7,253 nt of DNA from Candidatus Omnitrophota bacterium (GTDB lineage Bacteria; Omnitrophota; Gorgyraeia; 2-02-FULL-51-18; JAGOUK01): assembly GCA_020058965.1 (NCBI GenBank), contig JAGVCY010000107.1:1-7253 (forward strand), read 5' to 3'. Below are positions 1-6,529 of the stretch, piece after piece. The number at the start of each line of letters is the position of its first letter. Within the stretch, counting starts at the first letter, position 1. A program made the position numbers and the translations under genes. The notes beneath the pieces were generated by a model, which saw nothing but the letters and a program-made list of their open reading frames with translations, searched no databases and was not told the origin of the DNA.

Positions 1-504
1 GGTCAAGGTCAGCGCGGAAATAAAAAGGGCAAAAAGCCGGTTCGTCGCCGCCAAAAAGCGCAAGAAGGCGAATTTATTGAAAAAGTAGTCTCCGTGAACC
101 GCACCGCAAAGGTCGTTCAAGGCGGCAAAAACTTTTCGTTTGCGGCGCTCGTGGTTGTTGGCAATGGAAAAGGCCGGATTGGCTACTCCGTTGGCAAGGC
201 CAAGGAAGTGCAGGACGCGATTCAAAAGGGTTTAACCCATGCGAAGGCACGTATGGTCGATATCAAGCTGACCGGCGTGACCATTGCGCATGAAATGACC
301 GCGGATTACGGTGCGGCTAAGGTGTTCATGAAACCGGCAGCGCCTGGTACTGGCGTTATCGCCGGAGCCGCCGTTCGGGCCGTATGTGAATGCGTCGGTA
401 TCAAAGACATCCTGACCAAGTCACTGGGTTCACAGACCCCACTCAATGTCGTGCACGCTACGATGGGCGGACTGCGCACGATGCTGGGCCAGAATCATTC
501 TTAA
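1..504 (+). CDS. rpsE: 30S ribosomal protein S5 (uS5), 5' partial
   Basis: Small-subunit protein S5, which helps shape the mRNA entry region and decoding accuracy. The frame is open from base 1 and ends at TAA 502-504, giving 167 visible residues; the true start lies upstream of the window. The GTG at 94 is Val32 inside the conserved N-domain and is not the start. Residues 1-21 are a Lys/Arg/Gln/Gly-rich basic stretch. The S5 N-terminal dsRBD-like domain follows (EFIEKVV, then [18 protein letters not shown]), then the C-terminal domain with [13 protein letters not shown] and [22 protein letters not shown]. coli S5 is 167 residues in full, so this protein is longer than usual at its N-terminus. 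rplO follows after 21 nt; the usual intervening rpmD is absent. Identity is certain; only the start is unknown. Confidence 0.97.
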   Translation, partial: GQGQRGNKKGKKPVRRRQKAQEGEFIEKVVSVNRTAKVVQGGKNFSFAALVVVGNGKGRIGYSVGKAKEVQDAIQKGLTHAKARMVDIKLTGVTIAHEMTADYGAAKVFMKPAAPGTGVIAGAAVRAVCECVGIKDILTKSLGSQTPLNVVHATMGGLRTMLGQNHS

Positions 505-525
505 CGGACTGAAAAAGGAAGCACT

Positions 526-969
526 ATGAGCTATCTACACGAACTTAAGCCGCATCCCAAATCCATCCACTCGATCAAGCGAGTGGGTCGCGGTCCCGGA
601 TCTAACGACGGTAAAACTTCCGGCCGCGGCCATAAGGGCTCGCATCAGCGCGGACCCGGTCCTCGCACCGGTTTTGAAGGCGGTCAGATGCCGATCATCC
701 GTACCTTGCCGAAGCGCGGCTTCAGCGCGCGCGCCCTGGTCCATTATCAGGTGGTGAATGTCGGCGAATTGAACGCCCTTCCTAAAGGCGTACTGATCGA
801 TAAGGCGGTTCTTCTCAATTCCAAACTGATTCGTTTTGACCGCATCCCTATCAAGATACTCGGTCTAGGAGACCTCAAGTCGGCCGTTAAACTGCGTGTG
901 CAAGCGGCGTCTAAGTCGGCACTTGAGAAAATCAAGAGCGCCGGCGGAACCTGCGAGATCGCGGAGTAA
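526..969 (+). CDS. rplO: 50S ribosomal protein L15 (uL15)
   Basis: Large-subunit protein L15, a late assembly protein that threads an extended N-terminal arm into 23S rRNA. The 147-residue length is normal. It begins MSYLHELKP and continues with the Gly/Arg-rich arm: RVGRGPGS, GKTSGRGHKG, then FEGGQMPI and LPKRGF, the hallmark L15 block. The C-terminal globular part includes a KILGLGDLK-like segment, and the protein ends AGGTCEIAE. The ATG at 526 is preceded by AAAAAGGAAG (512-521), a good ribosome binding site. It lies 21 nt after rpsE, where rpmD would normally sit, and 7 nt before secY, the standard rplO-secY junction of the spc operon. The opposite-strand open frames across it are shadows of its Arg-rich codons. 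Confidence 0.98.
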   Translation: MSYLHELKPHPKSIHSIKRVGRGPGSNDGKTSGRGHKGSHQRGPGPRTGFEGGQMPIIRTLPKRGFSARALVHYQVVNVGELNALPKGVLIDKAVLLNSKLIRFDRIPIKILGLGDLKSAVKLRVQAASKSALEKIKSAGGTCEIAE

Positions 970-976
970 CACCTAG

Positions 977-2323
977 ATGATCTCTGCGTTCGCAAATGCG
1001 TTCAAACTTCCTGACCTACGAAAAAAAATCCTGGTAACGATCGGGCTTTTGGTCATTTACCGTTTGGGGGCGCATGTACCGACACCTGGCATTGATGGAT
1101 CCAAATTGGCGATGTTTTTTGAACGCTTGGCGCAGGGGCAAGGAACGTTGTTCGGCATCATGAACATGTTTTCGGGCGGAGCGATTCATCGCCTGACCAT
1201 ATTCGCGCTCGGAATCATGCCTTATATTTCCGCCTCAATCATTATGCAGCTTTTGACCGTTGTGATTCCTCAGCTTGAAAAGCTGGCCAAGGAAGGCGAA
1301 ATGGGCCGTCGCAAAATTACGCAATACACCCGTTACGGTACAGTCGGTTTGGCCATCATGCAATCTTTCTTTATTTCGCTTTGGCTTGAAAATCCCGCGC
1401 ACTTCGGCGGCGTGCAGATGGTTCCGTTTCCGGGCATTGCATTTCGTTTGATGACGGTGCTGACGCTTACAACCGGGACCGCCTTCATTATGTGGCTGGG
1501 TGAACAGATTCAAGAAAAGGGCATCGGAAACGGAATGTCCTTGATCATTTCAGCCGGTATTTTGTCCGGTATGCCGTCCGGCATCATGCACCTCATCAGT
1601 GCCGTGTCGCCTTTTGACCCAGGCAAGAGAACCATGGATCCGTTGGCCGCGCTGCTCATGATCGCCGTCATGATCGCGGCCATCGTGGCGGTCATCATGC
1701 TCACGCAGGGAGAGCGCAAAATACCCGTTCAATATGCCAAGCGTATTGTCGGCCGTAAAGTAGTCGGTGGCCAGGCAACTTACATTCCCTTTAAGGTAAA
1801 TCAGGGCGGGGTTGTTCCGATCATATTTGCCCAGTCCATTATTTTGTTTCCGGCGACAGTTGCGGCTTTTTTACCCAATCCCATGATTCAGCAGGTTGCG
1901 CAATCGCTGCGACCGGGTGATTGGATGTACACGATTCCTTATGTGTTTTTAATCGTTTTCTTTTGTTATTTTTATGCGGCCATTTCTTTTAACCCCATCG
2001 ATGTGGCGGATAATATGAAAAAGTACGGCGGCTTTATACCCGGCGTTCGTCCGGGCCGGCCTACGGCGGAATTTTTTGATTACATCATCAATCGCATCAC
2101 GCTTCCGGGCGGTTTTTTTCTGGCGCTGATCGCCGTATTTCCGGATATGCTCACGAAGTGGATGGGTGTTCCCCACATAGTGGCAGATTTTTTTGGCGGA
2201 ACCGCGCTGCTCATCGTGGTGGGCGTCGCGCTCGATACTATGAAGCAGATTGAGTCTCAACTCCTGATGCGCCACTACGAGGGCTTTATGAAGCGTGGCC
2301 GCATCCGGGGACGCTTTTCCTAA
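977..2323 (+). CDS. secY: Protein translocase subunit SecY
   Basis: Channel-forming subunit of the SecYEG inner-membrane translocon, which exports unfolded proteins and inserts membrane proteins from the ribosome or SecA. The 448-residue length is typical and ten hydrophobic segments can be traced. Visible hallmarks are the N-terminal LPDLRKKI and YRLGAHVPTPGID, the plug-region FGIMNMFSGGA (about 59-69), GIGNGMSLII (182-191), cytoplasmic loop C4 with KIPVQYAKR (248-256), and the C5 loop NMKKYGGFIPGVRPGRPT (346-363) with the conserved Arg358 of GVRPG that matters for SecA coupling. The C-terminal tail ends GRIRGRFS. The ATG at 977 has GGAG (963-966) overlapping the rplO stop, 10 nt upstream. 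It sits 7 nt after rplO and 25 nt before the adk start chosen here. Nothing is degraded or missing. Confidence 0.98.
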   Translation: MISAFANAFKLPDLRKKILVTIGLLVIYRLGAHVPTPGIDGSKLAMFFERLAQGQGTLFGIMNMFSGGAIHRLTIFALGIMPYISASIIMQLLTVVIPQLEKLAKEGEMGRRKITQYTRYGTVGLAIMQSFFISLWLENPAHFGGVQMVPFPGIAFRLMTVLTLTTGTAFIMWLGEQIQEKGIGNGMSLIISAGILSGMPSGIMHLISAVSPFDPGKRTMDPLAALLMIAVMIAAIVAVIMLTQGERKIPVQYAKRIVGRKVVGGQATYIPFKVNQGGVVPIIFAQSIILFPATVAAFLPNPMIQQVAQSLRPGDWMYTIPYVFLIVFFCYFYAAISFNPIDVADNMKKYGGFIPGVRPGRPTAEFFDYIINRITLPGGFFLALIAVFPDMLTKWMGVPHIVADFFGGTALLIVVGVALDTMKQIESQLLMRHYEGFMKRGRIRGRFS

Positions 2324-2340
2324 AGCCCGCTGGAAAGCGC

Positions 2341-2351
2341 GGAGACGCTTG
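2341..2351 (+). promoter_or_regulatory. Ribosome binding site and TTG start of adk
   Basis: GGAG at 2341-2344 lies 4 nt before the TTG at 2349-2351, a short spacing; the weaker GGAAAG at 2332-2337 is better placed, 11 nt upstream. No in-frame ATG or GTG lies between the ATG at 2295, inside secY, and the conserved IIFLG strand. TTG at 2349 is therefore the most plausible start, giving the short N-terminus typical of Adk. Confidence 0.5.
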
Positions 2352-3017
2352 GGCTTAGAAATCATATTCCTCGGTTGTCCGGGGGCCGGCAAGGGAATGC
2401 ACTCGGATAAGCTCTCTCGTGATTATGGGATTCCCCATATTTCGACGGGGGATATGCTCCGCGAGAACATCCGGAGCGGGACTCCGCTGGGGATCGAGGC
2501 AAAGACTTACATGGATCGCGGGCAATTGGTGCCTGATTCGGTCGTTGTTGCGATGGTGAACGAGCGGGTTCACGAACCGGACTCTAAAAAAGGTTTTTTG
2601 CTCGATGGGTTTCCGAGGACCCCGGAGCAGGCGGAAGAATTTTCGAATTTGTTGGCGAAGGACGGTCGGTCCATACGGTTGGTTTTGTATCTACGCACAT
2701 CAAGAGATGTAGTTTTGAAGCGGCTCACGGGCCGCAGGATATGCGACGGATGCGGGAAGATTTATAACATTCCTAATTTTCCTCCTCGGGTTGAGGGTGT
2801 TTGTGATAAGTGCGGCGGAATCGTCGTTGAGCGCAAGGATGATTCGCTTCAGACAATTTTGAATCGGCTTGAGGTTTACGAGCGGCAGACGGTCCCGCTG
2901 ATCGCTTATTACGGCGGCAAAGGACTGTTGACCGAAATTCCGTGTGATCGTCTTTTTTCTGAGGCGCACGCTGATTTAGACGCAATTTTTAGAAAGTTAG
3001 TCGCCGAACAAAAATGA
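2349..3017 (+). CDS. adk: Adenylate kinase, zinc-LID type
   Basis: Cytosolic kinase that interconverts ATP + AMP and 2 ADP, balancing adenylates. The TTG start at 2349 gives 222 residues, close to the usual 212-218 of the long form; an in-frame ATG at 2295 would add 18 residues overlapping secY. Visible motifs are the P-loop GCPGAGKG (9-16, Lys15), the AMP-binding STGDMLRENI, the LLDGFPRTPEQAE block, LTGRR before the LID, and an inserted LID with two CxxC pairs (CDGC and CDKC) expected to bind structural zinc. The closing RLEVYERQTVPLIAYY helix carries the conserved Arg. Oddity: the residues after GKG are Met17-His18, where Adk normally has Thr-Gln. Codon use is richer in CGG, AGA and TTG than in the flanking ribosomal genes. 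The stop overlaps the map start by ATGA, suggesting translational coupling. Confidence 0.96.
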   Translation: MGLEIIFLGCPGAGKGMHSDKLSRDYGIPHISTGDMLRENIRSGTPLGIEAKTYMDRGQLVPDSVVVAMVNERVHEPDSKKGFLLDGFPRTPEQAEEFSNLLAKDGRSIRLVLYLRTSRDVVLKRLTGRRICDGCGKIYNIPNFPPRVEGVCDKCGGIVVERKDDSLQTILNRLEVYERQTVPLIAYYGGKGLLTEIPCDRLFSEAHADLDAIFRKLVAEQK

Positions 3018-3763
3018 TCACGATCAAGTCCGGGGCCGAGCAGGCCAAGATGCGCAAGGCCGGACGGATCGTGGCGGATTTTTTAAAGGCAATCGAGGCC
3101 GAGGTTGCGGTCGGAGTGACGACCGCAGAGTTGGATCGGTTCGCTGAAAAATTTATACGGTCCAAAGGCGGATCGCCGGCGTTTAAGGGTTATCACGGAT
3201 TTCCGGCAACAATATGTGCGTCCGTGAACGAAGAAGTCGTTCACGGAATGCCGGGGAAGCGAAAGCTCGAGGGCGGCGATATCATCGGAGTGGATGTGGG
3301 CGCGATCGTTGACGGCTATTACGCGGATGCGGCCCGAACTTTTGCGGTCGGACCGATCAGCGAAGAGAATGATAGGCTTTTGAAGGCTGCGCGCGGTGCG
3401 CTGAATGCCGGAATCGCAGCGGTGAAGCCCGGAAATCGGATCTCGGATATTTCTCATGCAGTTCAACAGCATATCGCCCCGTACGGCTACGGAATCGTCA
3501 GGCAGTATGTGGGTCACGGGATTGGAACGCATTTGCATGAAGAACCGCAGATCCCGAATTACGGCAAGCCGAATCAGGGCGCTGAGATCAAGGTCGGGAT
3601 GGCCTTTGCGATTGAACCGATGGTGAATGCCGGGACGCATGAAGTAAAAGTTTTGGCGGATGGTTGGACGGTGGTGACGGCAGACGGCCGGCCCTCGTCG
3701 CACTTTGAAAACACCGTGCTGGTAACGCAAAGCGGCGCAGAGCTAATAACGGAATATGCCTAA
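3014..3763 (+). CDS. map: Type I methionine aminopeptidase
   Basis: Removes the initiator Met from nascent proteins, after deformylation, when the second residue is small; acts at the ribosome exit. The 249-residue length is that of the compact bacterial type Ia enzyme, without a zinc-finger or SH3 N-terminal extension. All dinuclear metal ligands are present by alignment with E. coli numbering: Asp94 (GVDVG), Asp105 (YYADAART), His168 (GHGIG), Glu201 (AIEPM) and Glu232 (HFENT). The substrate-contacting His77 (VVHGMPG) and His175 (HLHEEP) are also present. The ATG at 3014 overlaps the adk stop by 4 nt (ATGA), and no strong Shine-Dalgarno sequence precedes it, so translation is probably coupled to adk. 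The 3' end overlaps infA by 8 nt. The long antisense frame (3083-3730) is judged a shadow. Confidence 0.97.
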   Translation: MITIKSGAEQAKMRKAGRIVADFLKAIEAEVAVGVTTAELDRFAEKFIRSKGGSPAFKGYHGFPATICASVNEEVVHGMPGKRKLEGGDIIGVDVGAIVDGYYADAARTFAVGPISEENDRLLKAARGALNAGIAAVKPGNRISDISHAVQQHIAPYGYGIVRQYVGHGIGTHLHEEPQIPNYGKPNQGAEIKVGMAFAIEPMVNAGTHEVKVLADGWTVVTADGRPSSHFENTVLVTQSGAELITEYA

Positions 3764-3974
3764 AGAAGACGCAATTTTAGTTGAGGGAAAAGTGTTGGAA
3801 GCATTGCCCAACGCCATGTTCCGAATTGAGTTGGAGAACGGCCATAAAGTCTTGGCCCATGTTTCTGGAAAAATGAGGATGCATTTTATCCGCATACTTC
3901 CGGGAGATACGGTCAATGTAGAACTCTCGCCCTACGATCTGTCGCGGGGAAGAATTATCTACCGTACCAAATAG
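3756..3974 (+). CDS. infA: Translation initiation factor IF-1
   Basis: Essential OB-fold factor that binds the 30S A site and works with IF-2 and IF-3 to select the initiator tRNA. The 72-residue length is exactly that of the family. The sequence shows the IF-1 signature throughout: an acidic N-terminus (MPKEDAI), [40 protein letters not shown], and the closing [16 protein letters not shown]. The ATG lies inside the end of map (8-nt overlap). Only a weak GGAA sits 2 nt upstream, so initiation likely depends on ribosomes terminating on map. rpmJ follows 7 nt after its TAG. The adk-map-infA-rpmJ order is the classical one outside proteobacteria. Confidence 0.98.
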   Translation: MPKEDAILVEGKVLEALPNAMFRIELENGHKVLAHVSGKMRMHFIRILPGDTVNVELSPYDLSRGRIIYRTK

Positions 3975-3981
3975 GTGAAAA

Positions 3982-4095
3982 ATGAAAGTACGTCCGAGCG
4001 TTAAAAAAGTTTGTGAGCATTGCATGGTGGTGCGCAGAAAACGGCGCGTGTATATCATCTGCAAAAACCCGAAGCATAAACAGAGACAAGGATAA
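3982..4095 (+). CDS. rpmJ: 50S ribosomal protein L36 (bL36), zinc-ribbon form
   Basis: The smallest large-subunit protein, which binds 23S rRNA near the factor-binding region. The open frame runs ATG 3982 to TAA 4093-4095 and encodes 37 residues. It begins [14 protein letters not shown] and ends [11 protein letters not shown], an unmistakable L36. The zinc ligands are intact: Cys11, Cys14, Cys27 and His32, so this is the C+ (zinc-binding) paralog rather than the zinc-free form. The central loop reads RRKRRVY, where many homologs have Gly after the Lys, making it more basic than usual. AGGTG at 3973-3977, overlapping the infA stop, serves as ribosome binding site. rpsM starts 3 nt later, and its own AAGGA (4088-4092) lies inside this gene. 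Confidence 0.97.
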   Translation: MKVRPSVKKVCEHCMVVRRKRRVYIICKNPKHKQRQG

Positions 4096-4098
4096 AGT

Positions 4099-4473
4099 AT
4101 GCCGCGTATTGTTGGTATCGAACTTCCAAAAGAAAAGCGTATTGATGTTGCGTTGACTTATATTTACGGAATCGGGCATCCGTTGGCCAGGCTCATTCTC
4201 AAGAATACCGGCATTGCCGGTACCGTGCGCGCCAAGGCGCTGACGGAGGACGAGGTTTCGAGAATCTCGCTCTACATTCAAAAGGAAGTGAAGCACGAAG
4301 GTAATCTTCGGCGCGAGCTTGCGCTCAATATCAAACGCTTGATGGACATCGGATCCTATCGCGGCATTCGCCATAAGAAAGGCCTGCCGGTCCGCGGCCA
4401 GCGCACCAACACGAATTCGCGCACACGCAAGGGCCCCCGTAAGACGGTCGGCTCCAAGAAGAAAGAGGAATAA
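4099..4473 (+). CDS. rpsM: 30S ribosomal protein S13 (uS13)
   Basis: Head protein of the 30S subunit that forms intersubunit bridges to the 50S subunit; its C-terminal tail reaches the P-site tRNA. The 124-residue length is normal. It begins [15 protein letters not shown] and carries the helix-two-turn-helix region [14 protein letters not shown]. The long basic tail includes [25 protein letters not shown] and a Lys/Glu end. AAGGA (4088-4092) inside rpmJ gives a 6-nt spacing to the ATG at 4099. Only 3 nt separate it from rpmJ, so the extensive leader where E. coli S4 binds to repress the alpha operon has no room in intergenic sequence here; any such structure would have to lie in rpmJ coding sequence. 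A 17-nt palindrome at 4206-4222 lies within its coding region. Confidence 0.98.
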   Translation: MPRIVGIELPKEKRIDVALTYIYGIGHPLARLILKNTGIAGTVRAKALTEDEVSRISLYIQKEVKHEGNLRRELALNIKRLMDIGSYRGIRHKKGLPVRGQRTNTNSRTRKGPRKTVGSKKKEE

Positions 4474-4481
4474 GGAACCCC

Positions 4482-4874
4482 ATGGCAAAGAATAAGAAGT
4501 TCAAGGCCAGACGCAAGATCGCCAAGCAGGTAACAGACGCTGTTGCGCATATTTTGGCGAGTTTTAACAACACGCAGATCACGATCACGGACAAAAAGGG
4601 AAACACCCTTTCTTGGTCAAGCTGCGGAACGGCCGGTTTTAAGGGATCTAAAAAGTCCACCCCGTTCGCCGCGCAGATCGCAGCGGACTCCGCGGCCAAG
4701 AAGGCGATGGAGCATGGCGTCAAGACGGTGGAAGTTTTGGTCAAGGGCCCGGGTTCGGGCCGCGAGTCCGCGATCCGCGCTTTGGCTGCCGCGGGTCTTC
4801 AGGTTACTTTGATCAAGGATGTGACACCCGTTCCGCATAACGGTTGCCGTCCGCCGAAGAGAAGGAGAGTCTAA
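4482..4874 (+). CDS. rpsK: 30S ribosomal protein S11 (uS11)
   Basis: Platform protein of the 30S subunit that contacts 16S rRNA near the E-site mRNA path. The 130-residue length is typical. Conserved blocks are [53 protein letters not shown], and the C-terminal [18 protein letters not shown], the most recognisable part of the family. The ATG at 4482 follows AAGGAA (4472-4477), which overlaps the rpsM stop; the intergenic gap is 8 nt. Its TAA shares one base with the rpsD ATG (TAATG at 4872-4876). The Arg-rich alternative-frame open stretch at 4543-4812 is a shadow of this gene. Confidence 0.98.
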   Translation: MAKNKKFKARRKIAKQVTDAVAHILASFNNTQITITDKKGNTLSWSSCGTAGFKGSKKSTPFAAQIAADSAAKKAMEHGVKTVEVLVKGPGSGRESAIRALAAAGLQVTLIKDVTPVPHNGCRPPKRRRV

Positions 4875-4876
4875 TG
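4862..4876 (+). promoter_or_regulatory. Ribosome binding site deciding the rpsD start
   Basis: AAGGAG at 4862-4867 sits 6 nt upstream of the ATG at 4874-4876, ideal spacing, and lies in the last codons of rpsK. An earlier in-frame ATG at 4844 would prepend ten residues ([10 protein letters not shown]) unlike any S4 N-terminus. The 4874 start is therefore preferred, and translation is probably coupled through the TAATG overlap. Confidence 0.85.
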
Positions 4877-5497
4877 GGACGCTTGCTGGGACCTAAGGAT
4901 CGCCTGAGCCGTCGCGAGGGAATGGATCTATTTTTACACTCGGTTCTCTCGAAGAGATCCGGAACCATCGCTCGGGACTTTCCGCCCGGTCAGCATGGCC
5001 AAAACACCAAAGGGAAAATGTCCAATTACGGTCTTCAGCTTCGCGAGAAGCAGAAGGTTAAGCGTATTTACGGTGTGATGGAGCGGCAATTTCGCAATTA
5101 CTTTGAGCGCGCATCCAAGATCAAGGGTGTCACCGGCGCTCAGCTTCTTAGCATGCTGGAGCGGAGGCTGGACAATGTGGTGTACCGTTCGGGTTTTGCG
5201 GTGACACGCGCACAGGCCCGTCAGATGGTTTCGCATGGAGCGGTGGCAGTTAACGGCCGCAAAGTGACGATCCCGAGCTACCAGATAGAAACCGAAGATA
5301 TCGTGAAGATGCGGGTCAAAGCGGATCGCGCCAAGGTGATACAGGACACCTACACGCAGATCAAGGACACCACTGCCAAGGATTGGATACAGGTAAACGA
5401 TAAAGACTTAACGGCCGTTGTGAAGCGGCTACCTGAGCGGGCAGATATTAATTTCCCCGTCGAAGAGCAGCTGATCGTCGAATTGTACTCGAAATAG
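4874..5497 (+). CDS. rpsD: 30S ribosomal protein S4 (uS4), zinc-free form
   Basis: Primary 16S rRNA-binding protein that nucleates 30S body assembly; in E. coli it also represses the alpha operon. Starting at ATG 4874 the protein has 207 residues, normal for S4. It begins [16 protein letters not shown], the usual N-terminus but with no Cys cluster, so this is the zinc-independent (C-) version. It continues with FPPGQHGQNTKGKMSNYGLQLREKQK, then the S4 RNA-binding domain (about 97-160) with LERRLDNVVYRSGFAVTRAQARQMVSHGAVAVNGRKV. It ends EEQLIVELYSK. The position between rpsK and rpoA is the classical alpha-operon order. Its presence in the operon leaves S4 autoregulation possible, but no recognisable S4 mRNA target is visible in the short spacers. 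Confidence 0.97.
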   Translation: MGRLLGPKDRLSRREGMDLFLHSVLSKRSGTIARDFPPGQHGQNTKGKMSNYGLQLREKQKVKRIYGVMERQFRNYFERASKIKGVTGAQLLSMLERRLDNVVYRSGFAVTRAQARQMVSHGAVAVNGRKVTIPSYQIETEDIVKMRVKADRAKVIQDTYTQIKDTTAKDWIQVNDKDLTAVVKRLPERADINFPVEEQLIVELYSK

Positions 5498-5505
5498 ACC
5501 AACTG

Positions 5506-5524
5506 AAGGAGATCATTCCCCATG
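5506..5524 (+). promoter_or_regulatory. Ribosome binding site of rpoA
   Basis: AAGGAG at 5506-5511 lies 10 nt upstream of the ATG at 5522, within the 24-nt rpsD-rpoA spacer. Apart from the adk gap it is the longest spacer in the cluster, and one of the few places with an independent strong initiation signal. No -10/-35 promoter elements can be made out around it. Confidence 0.75.
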
Positions 5525-6529
5525 GGTGTTGTATTACGCTCTTTTGAAATGCCGAAAGGCGTGGTCCTTGACGAAGCGTCAGCCACCGAAACATACGGAA
5601 AATTTGTCGTGGAGCCGTTTGAACGCGGCTTTGGCGTCACAGTCGGAAATTCACTTCGCCGCGTGCTTCTTACCTCATTGGAAGGTGCCGCGGTTAGCAG
5701 CATTCGGATCGCGGGTGCGGATCATGAATTTGCGACCCTTCCGGGTGTTATGGAAGATTTATCCGAAATTATTCTTAACATCAAGCAGATCGTGTTGCGC
5801 TCCCATACACGGGCCAACAAGACTCTCACGATCAATGTCAATAAAAAAGGCGCCGTCACCGCCGGTGACATCGTCACGGACGACACCATTGAGATCGTGA
5901 ACCCCAAGCAACACATCGCCACGCTGACTAAGAATGTGGATTTCAAGGCCGAGTTCGAAGTGATGCGCGGACGGGGTTTTGTTTTGGCCGACCAAAACAA
6001 ACATGCCGATCAAGCGGTCGGGACCATTCCCGTGGATTCCATTTATTCACCGGTTCTACGCGTGGCGTATCATGTGGAAGAGACCCGCATCGGCCAAATC
6101 ACGGACTATGATCGTCTGATCCTTGAAGTTTGGACGAACGGAAGTGTCAGTCCGAAGGACGCGCTGCTGTATGGAGCGAATATTCTTCAACAGCATGTCA
6201 CCGTATTTGCGACGATGGGACAATTGCCCGAAGGAGATTCCGAGTTTATGGGCGCGCAGGAAGGATCGGAAGATTCTTTTTATAAGAAACTTGGGCAGCC
6301 GGTTTCCGAGATGGAGCTGAGCGTGCGCAGCGCGAATTGCTTGAGCGAAGCGCGCATCAAGACCATCGGGGAGCTCGTTTTTCGCTCCGAAGCCGAGATG
6401 CTGAAATATCGGAACTTCGGTAAAAAGTCGCTGAATGAAATTTCGGACATTCTCAAGACCATGGGCCTTCACTTCGGGATGCAGTTGGATCCCAAAAAGT
6501 ACAAAGTATTGGTGGGTCAGGCGTCATGA
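5522..6529 (+). CDS. rpoA: DNA-directed RNA polymerase subunit alpha
   Basis: Alpha subunit whose dimer scaffolds beta and beta' assembly and whose C-terminal domain contacts UP elements and activators. It is full length at 335 residues. The N-terminal domain spans about 1-235: FVVEPFERGFGVTVGNSLRRVLL carries the conserved assembly-site Arg46, followed by SSLEGAAV-like and PGVMEDLSEIILNIK blocks and a mid-region with YSPVLRVAYHVEETRIGQITDYDRL. A linker of about 25 residues rich in Glu, Gly and Ser leads to the alpha-CTD (about 261-325), with ELSVRSANCLSEARI and FGKKSLNEI; DNA-contacting residues Arg269, Asn272 and Lys302 correspond to E. coli Arg265, Asn268 and Lys298. The protein ends VLVGQAS. 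The TGA overlaps the rplQ ATG by 4 nt. Confidence 0.98.
   Translation: MGVVLRSFEMPKGVVLDEASATETYGKFVVEPFERGFGVTVGNSLRRVLLTSLEGAAVSSIRIAGADHEFATLPGVMEDLSEIILNIKQIVLRSHTRANKTLTINVNKKGAVTAGDIVTDDTIEIVNPKQHIATLTKNVDFKAEFEVMRGRGFVLADQNKHADQAVGTIPVDSIYSPVLRVAYHVEETRIGQITDYDRLILEVWTNGSVSPKDALLYGANILQQHVTVFATMGQLPEGDSEFMGAQEGSEDSFYKKLGQPVSEMELSVRSANCLSEARIKTIGELVFRSEAEMLKYRNFGKKSLNEISDILKTMGLHFGMQLDPKKYKVLVGQAS

Noticed and set aside
1571..1584. Inverted repeat ATGCCG-TC-CGGCAT in secY
   Set aside because: It results from the repeated Ser-Gly-Met/Ile codons of a SecY segment. The 2-nt loop makes it an unlikely functional structure.
2586..2599. A6-GG-T6 tract in adk as a possible slippage site or terminator
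   Set aside because: It encodes normal Adk residues (Lys-Lys-Gly-Phe-Leu) just before DGFPRT. The reading frame continues intact on both sides, and the stem is pure A-T.
3083..3730. 215-codon open frame on the - strand opposite map
   Set aside because: It lies wholly within a gene with every catalytic residue intact. Its translation is Arg/His-rich with no recognisable domain, as expected for an antisense shadow, and no ribosome binding site or independent context supports it.
4206..4222. Perfect 17-nt palindrome TACCGGCA-T-TGCCGGTA inside rpsM
   Set aside because: It encodes an ordinary Gly-Ile-Ala-Gly-Thr stretch of S13 and has a one-base centre unsuited to a hairpin. It is not repeated elsewhere in the window and has no T-run or promoter context.
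3955..4488. 177-codon open frame on the - strand across rpmJ and rpsM
   Set aside because: It is antisense to two certain ribosomal protein genes, shows no family signature, and owes its length to the codon bias of the genes beneath it.
5855..5869. Inverted repeat GTCACC-GCC-GGTGAC in rpoA
   Set aside because: It is a short coding repeat (Val-Thr-Ala-Gly-Asp) with a 3-nt loop and no associated signal; chance is sufficient.
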